This document shows, in pieces, positions 35,557 to 43,297 of a stretch of 64,000 nt of DNA; position 1 is the stretch's first letter, and the number at the start of each line of letters is the position of its first letter. Both the position numbers and the translations under genes were made by a program. This stretch comes from Oscillospiraceae bacterium (GTDB taxonomy: Bacteria > Bacillota > Clostridia > Oscillospirales > Ruminococcaceae), in NCBI GenBank assembly GCA_017512745.1, contig JAFWEV010000060.1, positions 1 through 64,000 on the forward strand. The letters are read 5' to 3'. The notes under the pieces are model-generated. The model made no database searches, was not told the origin of the DNA, and saw only the letters and a list, made by a program, of their open reading frames with translations.

Positions 35557-35970
35557 TCATTCTGCCAGCTTTTTACCGCACTTCGCACAGAATTTTGTGC
35601 CGGGGATCAGCGGAGCTCCGCATTGCGGACAGAATTTCATCTCGGGCGCAGCTTTCGGCGCGGGCTCCGTTTCTAAGGCATTCGCTTCGGGTTTTGCCTC
35701 CGCTTCAGGTTCCGCTTCCTTGTCTTTCATCTCATAAGGCGTGAACAGCGACATGATCTCCTTTTCCCTCATCAGGAGGACCAGTATCTCTCCGTCCGGA
35801 AGTGCCATGTAATAGTTGAGCCCCTCAGGATCAAAGATGGGATCAAGCTGATCCGCGATGTTGAGCAGAGCATTCCTGTCGAATATGTTGTCCGTATCCA
35901 GAAACTGCCAGTAGATTATCCTGAAATCGATACTGTTTACGGCTTCAGTTAGCTTTTTGTATATCTCCAT
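35557..35970 (-). CDS. Small zinc-ribbon protein
   Basis: A 137-residue protein. The first 80 residues (MEIYKKLTEAVNSIDFRIIYWQFL...) are a mixed fold I do not recognise. An acidic Glu/Ala/Pro linker follows, then a C-terminal double-zinc-ribbon unit (FCPQCGAPLIPGTKFCAKCG). Start ATG 35970 has AAGGAG six bases upstream; an upstream ATG at 36003 would overlap the preceding gene. It lies between the 1094-residue zinc-ribbon protein and the lipoprotein; the shared CxxC...CxxC motif suggests related regulation or assembly. Confidence 0.7.
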   Translation of the reverse strand: MEIYKKLTEAVNSIDFRIIYWQFLDTDNIFDRNALLNIADQLDPIFDPEGLNYYMALPDGEILVLLMREKEIMSLFTPYEMKDKEAEPEAEAKPEANALETEPAPKAAPEMKFCPQCGAPLIPGTKFCAKCGKKLAE

Positions 35971-35992
35971 ATCTCCTTGACCTCCTTTGCTG

Positions 35993-38900
35993 TCAGTCTT
36001 CATTTTCTTCCATGTTTGCGAGATCCGTCATCAGAGTACCCAGCGGAGTATCTCCGGTGACTCCCGTGATCACTGCTTCGTTGATGGTATCATCAAAGGC
36101 TTTTTCCATCTTCTTGATGGTCTCGTCCCTGATCTTCTCAGCGGATTTTCCGTCGACCCATCCCTGGTAAACGGTTTTTCCGCCTTCCATCGTCGTGTTG
36201 TACAACAGTTTCTGACCGAATCCGTCGGCGCTGTCTTTTGTGAGATCCGCCGCTGTGCCGATAACGGCATCTGCGGTGGCCTGCTTCCAGTTTTTGGTTC
36301 CGGCTGTCAGCTCGCCCACATTGGATGCCACATTCTTTGAGGCGATGTAGGTCTTTTTGATAAGTTTTGCCGCCGGCGCAGCAGGTGTGTACGAAGCGAT
36401 CTTCTCGGTCACGTCTATGGCAACATCGGCGCCCTTCTGCACGGTCTGAGCAGTCTGGTATCCGGCGTTCATGTATTCCGCTCTCGTCTCATGCTGAGCC
36501 TGCTTCTGATACTCTTCTCCTCTTTCTTTCAGGATCGCCTTTTTGACTTCCTTGGTGTTGCCGTCGTAGACCCCGTGCTTGTACGCTATCTCGTTTCTCT
36601 TGTCCTCGAGTCTCTCGCGTTCGGCTATCTCCTTCTTCTCGCGCTCCCAGTCCTTCGCCTCCCAGGAGAGATCCTGATTTTCTTTTCTCTGTTCCTCCTG
36701 GCCTTTCCTGTATGTATCTTCTATGTTCCTGTAATAATCCCGCTCTCTGGATGTACGGTCGTACATGTCCTTAAGGTCATTGATATCATATCCCTGGCCC
36801 CAGCTTTCCGAGTTGTGATATACGGGCTGTCCGGTATCCGGATCGATTCCGGTCCTCTCATACGTCACGGTCTGGCCTGTACTCGGATCCTCAAAGCTGA
36901 TGTCGCCTTCTTCGCTGACTCTCCAGCTGGGAGGTAAATCCGGACCGCCGTCTTCGCCGCCTCCGCCGTCATCGTCTCCTCCGTCCATCGCTCCGGCGAT
37001 ACCGCCGAGAAGCGTTCCGAGACCTCCTCCGATAAGCGCCGTTGAGACGGAATCTATGATTATGCCCTGCTCCGAATCCGGAAGATCGTCATGATCGGGA
37101 TCTCCATCCGTTTCCGGCGGCGCTATAGGCTCAGGAGGCGCCACATCTTCCGGCTCATCCGGTTCAGGTTCTATGGATTCCGGCTCCTCTTCTTCGATCT
37201 CCGGTTCCGGCGGGACTTCCTCGGGCACGCTCTCCGGCTCTTCGCCCGGCAGATGATCCACCTTTATGAGATCCCAGTGGTCCATAGTACCGTATCCCGC
37301 TCCGAAATCGAAGTGATTCTCATAGACTGCGTGGATCTTGTTGTCTTCGCCTATGCTGAAAACCATGTCGCAGTAGGACTTGTTCTCGGCATTGTATGTC
37401 TCGGTGGAGACTCCGAGCGAGGGATAATGCTCTATGACTCTTGTGCCGTTTATGCTCTCATCGGTCTTACCCGTCGCCGTTTCGCTGTTGTAACGATATA
37501 TGGTCAGATCGACATGATTTTCCGTCAGTATGACTTCCACGTTCTCATCTTCCCCGTAGACCTGGCTCCAGTCGATCTCCGGTATCTCCTCCGAAGGCGG
37601 TGTCAGGCTCGTAAATCTGTAAGATGAACTGCTGATTTTTTCGATCTTATAATAGAAATCCTCTATCTTTTCCGTCGCATAATTCATGCCTGTATAGAGA
37701 TAGTATCCGACAATATCGTCAATGGATAAGCCGGGTTTTCCGCCGCCGGACGCAGGGGGCTCTGCGAGCTGGGCGTCTATCTGGACAAGTCCCGTGTAAT
37801 ACCCGGCAACAACTATCTGAAGATCAGAAGAGTGTGCCAGGACCTTTTCGCCTTCCTTCACGAACTCGATCTTGCCGGAGGCTCCCGTAACATCCCCGGA
37901 CCCGCCGGATATCCTGATCCCGCCGTCCTCATATGTCCCGTTCAGGACCACTACTATACTGTCGCTGCCGAGTTTGTACACATCCTCTTCGGATTTCCAC
38001 GCGAAATCATCTGCTTCGAGCAAAAAGCTGATTTTGTATTTGCCTGCGGATGGGTCCTCGGGCTCTACGATCATAACTGAGCCGACCGCCTTGATGCCTG
38101 CGTTTTGGATCAGTGCTCCCAGCTTCGCATCGAAGTCATCTCTCGACAGAGTCTCTGACGTGCCTCCCATGTAGTTGTTCACAAAGGAAACGAACGGTCC
38201 GTTCCCGTCTGTGTATGCGGCATATCCTTCGTCTGTCACAGCGCCGGAGACCATCTGTATCGTTCCGGTGTAATCCCCGACCAGGCTCGGATCTATCTCC
38301 GCAGCGCGCGCGGTTCTCACGAACGGGAGCAGAGGGCTCCCGACCATGAGCATTATAGCTGCCGCTGCAGCCATGCGTTTTGCGCCGTTCTTTCCGATAA
38401 TAGAGAGCAGGATGCCCAATATCAGAAGCACCGCACCAATGCTGATGATCATGCCCGGTTTTCTCATGAACGTAACCGGAACGGCTACGGCAAATCCCGC
38501 AGCAAATCCCGAAAGCGCTCGTTTGACGGCGGACAGAGAAGGGATCCTGTTCTTTGACAGGCTGCCGGAGATGCCCGACACCAGAGAGAACAGGAGGCCA
38601 TGGCCTCTCATCACCGCTACGACCGCGGCAACGGCACCCGCCACTGCGACCATGATGTTTTTAGGTGTGGATGTTATGTTGAAAAGCCAGTAGAGAGCAA
38701 GTCCCGCTCCGCTTCCGATCATGAACGGAGTGACCGCCTTCAGTCCTCTGAGAGTCGCGCCCTGCATGCCGGCTTTGACCCTGCCGCGCTTTTTGGCGGA
38801 GTTCTTCTTATCCGCAAGCGAATTTATCATAGAGGTGATGATCGCAGAGAAAAATGCCTTGCCGAAGATTCCTCCGATACTGCCCATGATTCCGCCGTAC

Positions 38901-39277
38901 ATTCCGCCGTTGGAATACGTTATCATGCTGAGGATCCTGATAAGCGGAGAACTGCTGCCGAGCGTCCCCATAAGGGAGAATGCGATCCAGATCGCCGCCA
39001 GCACTATTGCCGGCAGCAGCTTTACGGGATGTTTGAAGTAACTCCCGACGGACTCTTTCAGTCTCTCCGAGAAAGGTCTCTGTCTTTTTACGCGTGCGGG
39101 TGCGGCGGCTGCTCCGGTATATCCCGGTCGCATGACCATCGGTCCGGTCCCGGTGTTCCTGTTGCCAGGCTGCCCGTTTGCCGTGCTCTTCACGTTGCCG
39201 GTAGGCGTTCCGCATTTCATGCAGAACGCCGCGCCTTCATTCAGCGCGCTTCCGCAGTTTCTGCAAAATTTAGCCAT
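35993..39277 (-). CDS. Large zinc-ribbon, multi-membrane-span protein with C-terminal helical domain, function unknown
   Basis: 1094 residues. Order: N-terminal zinc ribbon (FCRNCGSALNEGAAFCMKCG, 4-23); a region with about seven hydrophobic segments (70-330); an extracytoplasmic part starting at a VGDYTGTIQM beta module (about 330-690) that looks like repeated lipocalin-like strands; a Glu/Pro-rich stretch (about 700-750); a Gly/Asp linker; a short repeat DPxTGQxVxYExTG; a long charged coiled coil (about 860-950); and a C-terminal Ala-rich helical segment (GADVAIDVTEKIASYTPAAPAAKLIKKTY), which recalls the pre-toxin part of polymorphic toxins. Start ATG 39277 has CAGGAGATCG upstream; longer frames lack one. 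First gene of a three-gene operon. Confidence 0.7.
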   Translation of the reverse strand: MAKFCRNCGSALNEGAAFCMKCGTPTGNVKSTANGQPGNRNTGTGPMVMRPGYTGAAAAPARVKRQRPFSERLKESVGSYFKHPVKLLPAIVLAAIWIAFSLMGTLGSSSPLIRILSMITYSNGGMYGGIMGSIGGIFGKAFFSAIITSMINSLADKKNSAKKRGRVKAGMQGATLRGLKAVTPFMIGSGAGLALYWLFNITSTPKNIMVAVAGAVAAVVAVMRGHGLLFSLVSGISGSLSKNRIPSLSAVKRALSGFAAGFAVAVPVTFMRKPGMIISIGAVLLILGILLSIIGKNGAKRMAAAAAIMLMVGSPLLPFVRTARAAEIDPSLVGDYTGTIQMVSGAVTDEGYAAYTDGNGPFVSFVNNYMGGTSETLSRDDFDAKLGALIQNAGIKAVGSVMIVEPEDPSAGKYKISFLLEADDFAWKSEEDVYKLGSDSIVVVLNGTYEDGGIRISGGSGDVTGASGKIEFVKEGEKVLAHSSDLQIVVAGYYTGLVQIDAQLAEPPASGGGKPGLSIDDIVGYYLYTGMNYATEKIEDFYYKIEKISSSSYRFTSLTPPSEEIPEIDWSQVYGEDENVEVILTENHVDLTIYRYNSETATGKTDESINGTRVIEHYPSLGVSTETYNAENKSYCDMVFSIGEDNKIHAVYENHFDFGAGYGTMDHWDLIKVDHLPGEEPESVPEEVPPEPEIEEEEPESIEPEPDEPEDVAPPEPIAPPETDGDPDHDDLPDSEQGIIIDSVSTALIGGGLGTLLGGIAGAMDGGDDDGGGGEDGGPDLPPSWRVSEEGDISFEDPSTGQTVTYERTGIDPDTGQPVYHNSESWGQGYDINDLKDMYDRTSRERDYYRNIEDTYRKGQEEQRKENQDLSWEAKDWEREKKEIAERERLEDKRNEIAYKHGVYDGNTKEVKKAILKERGEEYQKQAQHETRAEYMNAGYQTAQTVQKGADVAIDVTEKIASYTPAAPAAKLIKKTYIASKNVASNVGELTAGTKNWKQATADAVIGTAADLTKDSADGFGQKLLYNTTMEGGKTVYQGWVDGKSAEKIRDETIKKMEKAFDDTINEAVITGVTGDTPLGTLMTDLANMEENED

Positions 39278-39574
39278 GTCGATCTCCTGCCATGTATTTG
39301 ATGTCTGCATTACGTCGGGAAACAGCAATTTCCCGATACATATTCCGCTAATATTGAGTCAACTATCTGATTTGATTGTAATGTATAGCAGATGACAATG
39401 CAATGAAAGTACCGGTATTTATCCGCCAAAAAAAACGGGCGAATTATTGTATAATTTCGGTAGGATTCCGCTCCCGGGACGGAAGTATTATACTGTATGT
39501 ATTATTAATATTACATATTCCAGACAGACAACTACTCAGAAACAACAATAAACGGAGAAGGAGCAACAGGCCAC
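39278..39574. other. Divergent intergenic region
   Basis: AT-rich region between the large zinc-ribbon gene (minus) and the double-HTH gene (plus). TATAAT at 39450-39455 preceded by TTATTG is a plausible -10 for the plus gene; no good -35 was found. No gene seen. Confidence 0.4.
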
Positions 39575-41392
39575 ATGTTTTCCGACAGACTGTCCGAGCT
39601 GATGAGATCTCTCGATCTTTCAGCGCAGGAATTATCCATATTTTCAGGTTTTGACAAATCCAATCTGAGCAGATTTGTGAACGGCATCCGCACACCTAAA
39701 TTCTCGGGAAGATCTGTCGCAAAGATAACAGACGGAATAGTCCGCTTCTGCTCGGAGAACAACAAAACAGAGCTCCTCCGTACAATCATCTCTTCTCCCG
39801 AAAGCGGAGGCACGGAGGCGCTGAGACACAGCGTGGCGCTCTGGCTCTTCAGTGATACTCCGGTCGACAGCGAAACGGAATACGTTATTGCAGATAATAC
39901 CCCGTTTCCGACCTTCGGCAGAAGGCTCGGTGCCGTTATGAAGCTCGCGGGGATCTCCAACAAGCATCTAGGCACTCTTCTCGATCTCGATCCGTCTGTT
40001 GTCAGCAGATTCAAAAACGGACTTCGCACTCCGAAATCCGATGAAGCTACAACGGACAGGATAAGTTACGCTCTCTTCAATGTCGTGTGCGAACAGAACA
40101 AGCTGGACTATCTGGCCAAACTCATGGGTTACGGCGGACAGTCGGAAAACAGCGGAGATTATTACGTCGCCTTCCGCTCATGGCTGTATGACCTTGATCC
40201 CAGAAATGATTTTGAAGCCGTCAATTCACTCATTGACAATATCCTCGCGATGCCCTCCGAGCCGCAGAAAGACATTCACCCGCTTGAGCCGGACGATGTG
40301 CCATCAGGTCCCGATGCAGGTGTGTATTTCGGTATCGACGGTCTGAAAAGCGCGATCCTGAGGCTGTTCCACACCATTCTCCGGGAGCGCGCGCAGCAGC
40401 TTCTCATATATTCCGATCAGGAGATGTCATGGATCCTGGCCGATCAGGATTTTGCCATGAAGTGCTATTCATATATCAGCAAGTGCACCGAGCAGGGTAT
40501 GAAAGTCACTATAGTGCATGACACCTCGAACGATCTGGTCAGCGTTTTCAGATCCCTCTCGGAGTGGCTCCCCATGTATATGGCAGGCGTTATCTCCTCT
40601 TACAGGAATACAAAAAAAAGCGGCGACAGGTTTACCGCTTCCATGTTTATGTGTCCCGGGATCGCGTGTATAAACGGAGTCAACGCCAAGCTTGAAGATA
40701 CAGGTTCATATGTATACAGATATGATACGGATATCGGAGTGCTTAACGCCTTCATGGTCCAGTTTGACCGGCTTCTGGCCGAATCCGATCCTTTCATAAC
40801 GGCACACAACATCATAGATATCCCGCATTTCGAAGCCCTTAAAACAAGAGATCTCACAATAATACTGAATACCCTGTCTTTCTCGACAATGCCGAAGGAG
40901 ACCGTAGTGTCGGTCATAGCGCGCTCAAATATATCGACTGCGGAAAGAACCCGGATACTCGAATTCTGGAACGTCATCAACTACACCCTTCTCCGCTCTC
41001 TCAATGAAGGATGCTCCACGACGTACTGTATTCCGATCCTCCCTTTGAGCAAAATAGGCGAAAAAAAAGTGAAGACCGACACCCCGGGGATCGAGATGTA
41101 CTATACCCCGGAAGATTATCGGGCTCACCTGATAAATATACTGAATCTGCTCGACCGGTTCGAGAACCTCAAGGTTTTTGTGCTGCCACCGGACACTCCT
41201 CAGAATACCAACATCACTATATTTTCCGATTTCGTTGACATCTGCAATCTCAGCTCCTCCTCGAAAGTCTTTACTCTTTCCGGCAAGAGGATCATCGAAG
41301 CTTTCAACGGATATGCCGAGATGACAGAAATGAGATGCAGGCAGAACTGCCCGAATGCCAGAGAAGAGATCAGAAAAGCTCTAGAGTCCTGA
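39575..41392 (+). CDS. Regulator-like protein with duplicated HTH units and a large C-terminal domain, function unknown
   Basis: 605 residues. Two tandem divergent XRE-like HTH units are visible by internal repetition: FDKSNLSRFVNGIRTPKF...FCSENNKTELL (about 28-70) and LDPSVVSRFKNGLRTPKS...VCEQNKLDYL (about 138-190). The C-terminal 400 residues include QQLLIYSDQEMSWILAD and GMKVTIVHDTSND, which recall the phospholipase-D-like ligand domains of TrmB-type regulators, but this is only suggestive. It probably binds DNA through two half-sites and may control the divergent zinc-ribbon operon. AAGGAG precedes the ATG. Confidence 0.65.
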   Translation: MFSDRLSELMRSLDLSAQELSIFSGFDKSNLSRFVNGIRTPKFSGRSVAKITDGIVRFCSENNKTELLRTIISSPESGGTEALRHSVALWLFSDTPVDSETEYVIADNTPFPTFGRRLGAVMKLAGISNKHLGTLLDLDPSVVSRFKNGLRTPKSDEATTDRISYALFNVVCEQNKLDYLAKLMGYGGQSENSGDYYVAFRSWLYDLDPRNDFEAVNSLIDNILAMPSEPQKDIHPLEPDDVPSGPDAGVYFGIDGLKSAILRLFHTILRERAQQLLIYSDQEMSWILADQDFAMKCYSYISKCTEQGMKVTIVHDTSNDLVSVFRSLSEWLPMYMAGVISSYRNTKKSGDRFTASMFMCPGIACINGVNAKLEDTGSYVYRYDTDIGVLNAFMVQFDRLLAESDPFITAHNIIDIPHFEALKTRDLTIILNTLSFSTMPKETVVSVIARSNISTAERTRILEFWNVINYTLLRSLNEGCSTTYCIPILPLSKIGEKKVKTDTPGIEMYYTPEDYRAHLINILNLLDRFENLKVFVLPPDTPQNTNITIFSDFVDICNLSSSSKVFTLSGKRIIEAFNGYAEMTEMRCRQNCPNAREEIRKALES

Positions 41393-41402
41393 GTTTAAAT
41401 GC

Positions 41403-42338
41403 TTATACGAGCATGTTGATAACCCATACCCACGCGGGAAGAAGCGCGATGGACAGTATGGTCGTCAGCACAACACAGTTGGCTGCAAACTCAACATCCA
41501 CATCGTACTGTTCCGCGAGTACTGCTGTGTTGCTCCCCGCAGGCATGGCCGCCATCAAGACCGCAAGTCCCGTGACTATCGGCTCAAGTTTCAGCAGCAC
41601 ACACGGTATCAGCACGAGCACCGGTATCACAAGCAGTCTGATCACGGCATATTTGAACGTCAGCTTTGACGCAAGTCTTTTGAAGCCGCATTCCCCGAGC
41701 GTCATCCCGAGGAATATCATGACGGAAGGAGTACTGCACTTTCCGAGCCCGCTGAGAACTCCGTTGAGCGCTTCCGGGAAAGGTATTCTGAGCAGCATCC
41801 TTACAAGGCCTATGGTCACCGCGATTATGCATGGATGAGTCAGGACCTTGAGTATCGATCCCTTTTCCCCGTGACTTCTCGCAAAGTATGAAAGTCCGAT
41901 CGACCATATGAACACCCTTATGGGGAAAAGGTAGATCTGGCTGTACATGAGTCCGTCAGCTCCGTATACGCTGTCAGCAACTGCGTTTCCCAGAAAGCCG
42001 CAGTTTGAACATACCGTGGCGTACTGTAGCACGGGAAGATGTTCGCGGGGGGCCTTTCTCCATAAGAATCTGTTGAGGATCATCGTGAGGACAATAGTCC
42101 CCGTAGCAGCGCAGAATATCTGGATAAAACTTCTCAGCATCGACATGCTGAATTCAGTATTGAACGAATTGATTATGGTAGCCGGAAGAAAGACCGTTAT
42201 GACAAGCCTGGACAGGACGGCGCGGTCGTGGGGTCTGAGTGTGCCGAAGCGCACAAGGCAGTATCCCACCGCCATCTCCGCAAACATTATGAACTGCATC
42301 GAAAAAACCTGTTTTAAATCACCCTGTATCATCTGCAT
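41403..42338 (-). CDS. AEC-family (auxin efflux carrier) transporter
   Basis: A 311-residue protein with ten hydrophobic segments. The first block (FIMFAEMAVGYCLVRFG), VITVFLPATIINSF, VCSNCGFLGNAVADSVYG and the end MAAMPAGSNTAVLAEQYDVD match the PIN-like membrane transport/AEC family. Bacterial members (MdcF, MleP type) move malate, malonate or similar anions. It converges on the double-HTH gene with only 10 bp between stops. GGGAAGATC precedes the ATG. Confidence 0.85.
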   Translation of the reverse strand: MQMIQGDLKQVFSMQFIMFAEMAVGYCLVRFGTLRPHDRAVLSRLVITVFLPATIINSFNTEFSMSMLRSFIQIFCAATGTIVLTMILNRFLWRKAPREHLPVLQYATVCSNCGFLGNAVADSVYGADGLMYSQIYLFPIRVFIWSIGLSYFARSHGEKGSILKVLTHPCIIAVTIGLVRMLLRIPFPEALNGVLSGLGKCSTPSVMIFLGMTLGECGFKRLASKLTFKYAVIRLLVIPVLVLIPCVLLKLEPIVTGLAVLMAAMPAGSNTAVLAEQYDVDVEFAANCVVLTTILSIALLPAWVWVINMLV

Positions 42339-42382
42339 CCGATCTTCCCATCTTTTTTCTTTTGTAATTCTATCATACTAAA

Positions 42383-42415
42383 ATGGCGTTGCCGCAGGGG
42401 CAGCGCCATTTTTTT
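42383..42415. terminator. Terminator after the metallopeptidase gene
   Basis: An 11-bp stem (42383-42393 with 42399-42409) containing one G-U pair, with a T7 run on the plus side and ATTTTAG on the minus side. Confidence 0.75.
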
Positions 42416-42435
42416 GCAATCAGTCGTATCTTCGG

Positions 42436-43293
42436 TCACTCATCGTACTTATTTGTGAGTTTATAGACATTCTCCGGCTCCTCATATACGCCGAGATATT
42501 TTCTTATCTGGGCGAAGAGGTTGCACGCGCTCTGCTTGTCGTACACGTAAGACAGAAGGATGTCGAACGCATACGGCGAATAGTCGAGCTGCATGATGTT
42601 CTTCGCAAAATGCATCGCGGCGATCTCTCCGAGACAGATTATCTTTGACTTGTTTTTGATCGGGCCGAGTTCGAAGAGCACCTTTCTCTCTGTCTCGGTG
42701 AATATCGTTTTCGCATCCCGTTCCTCGAACATATGGAACAGTTCGTGTGAGAGCAGGACGTTCCTTATATCCACTGTTCCGAGAATGCTCTTCAGAGAAG
42801 GCTTGGAGAACAGTTCCTCAGCCTTATCGGTGCAGTCGGTATACACCTCTATGGAATTCGGAGATATGAACTGTGCGAAGAGCACGCTGTTCCCGCCATA
42901 TCCGCTGGTCTTGGGCATCTTGGGATAGAATACCTTTGCTCCGAGGTTCTTCGCAATGAGCACAGGACTCTGATATCCCTTGATATCCTTGACACGGCAT
43001 TGTTCGGCATATCTGTCAGCACATTCCATAGCCTTGCGGATCAGCGTCAGTTTCTCCTCCTCGGAAAACCGTTCGCCGATAGGATCTCTGTGAAATGCGT
43101 ATATGCCCCACTGTTCCTCACTTAATTCGACCATCCCTTTCGCCAGATCCTCCACCGGTATGATGGGGTATTTTGGCTTTTGGAAATACATGGTCTTCTG
43201 TTTTTCGAACAGCTTTCCCATGAGTCCTTTGCCAAAAGGATTCTGAGCGTTTTTGTCGATCTCCTCAATAAGTCTGTTCCCGAGTTTGCTCAT
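42436..43293 (-). CDS. HExxH metallopeptidase-like protein, function unknown
   Basis: 285 residues. A zinc-protease motif HELFHMFEE is near residue 180, and a further GEIAAMHFAK 45 residues later offers the third ligand, as in gluzincins. The N-terminus (PFGKGLMGKLFEKQKTMYF) is basic; no signal peptide is present, so it acts in the cytoplasm. I do not recognise a precise family. It follows the HyuA-like gene by 4 bp, so the two are cotranscribed and possibly translationally coupled, which may tie this protein to the maturation or turnover of that enzyme. Ends at a strong terminator. Confidence 0.65.
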   Translation of the reverse strand: MSKLGNRLIEEIDKNAQNPFGKGLMGKLFEKQKTMYFQKPKYPIIPVEDLAKGMVELSEEQWGIYAFHRDPIGERFSEEEKLTLIRKAMECADRYAEQCRVKDIKGYQSPVLIAKNLGAKVFYPKMPKTSGYGGNSVLFAQFISPNSIEVYTDCTDKAEELFSKPSLKSILGTVDIRNVLLSHELFHMFEERDAKTIFTETERKVLFELGPIKNKSKIICLGEIAAMHFAKNIMQLDYSPYAFDILLSYVYDKQSACNLFAQIRKYLGVYEEPENVYKLTNKYDE

Positions 43294-43297
43294 CAGA

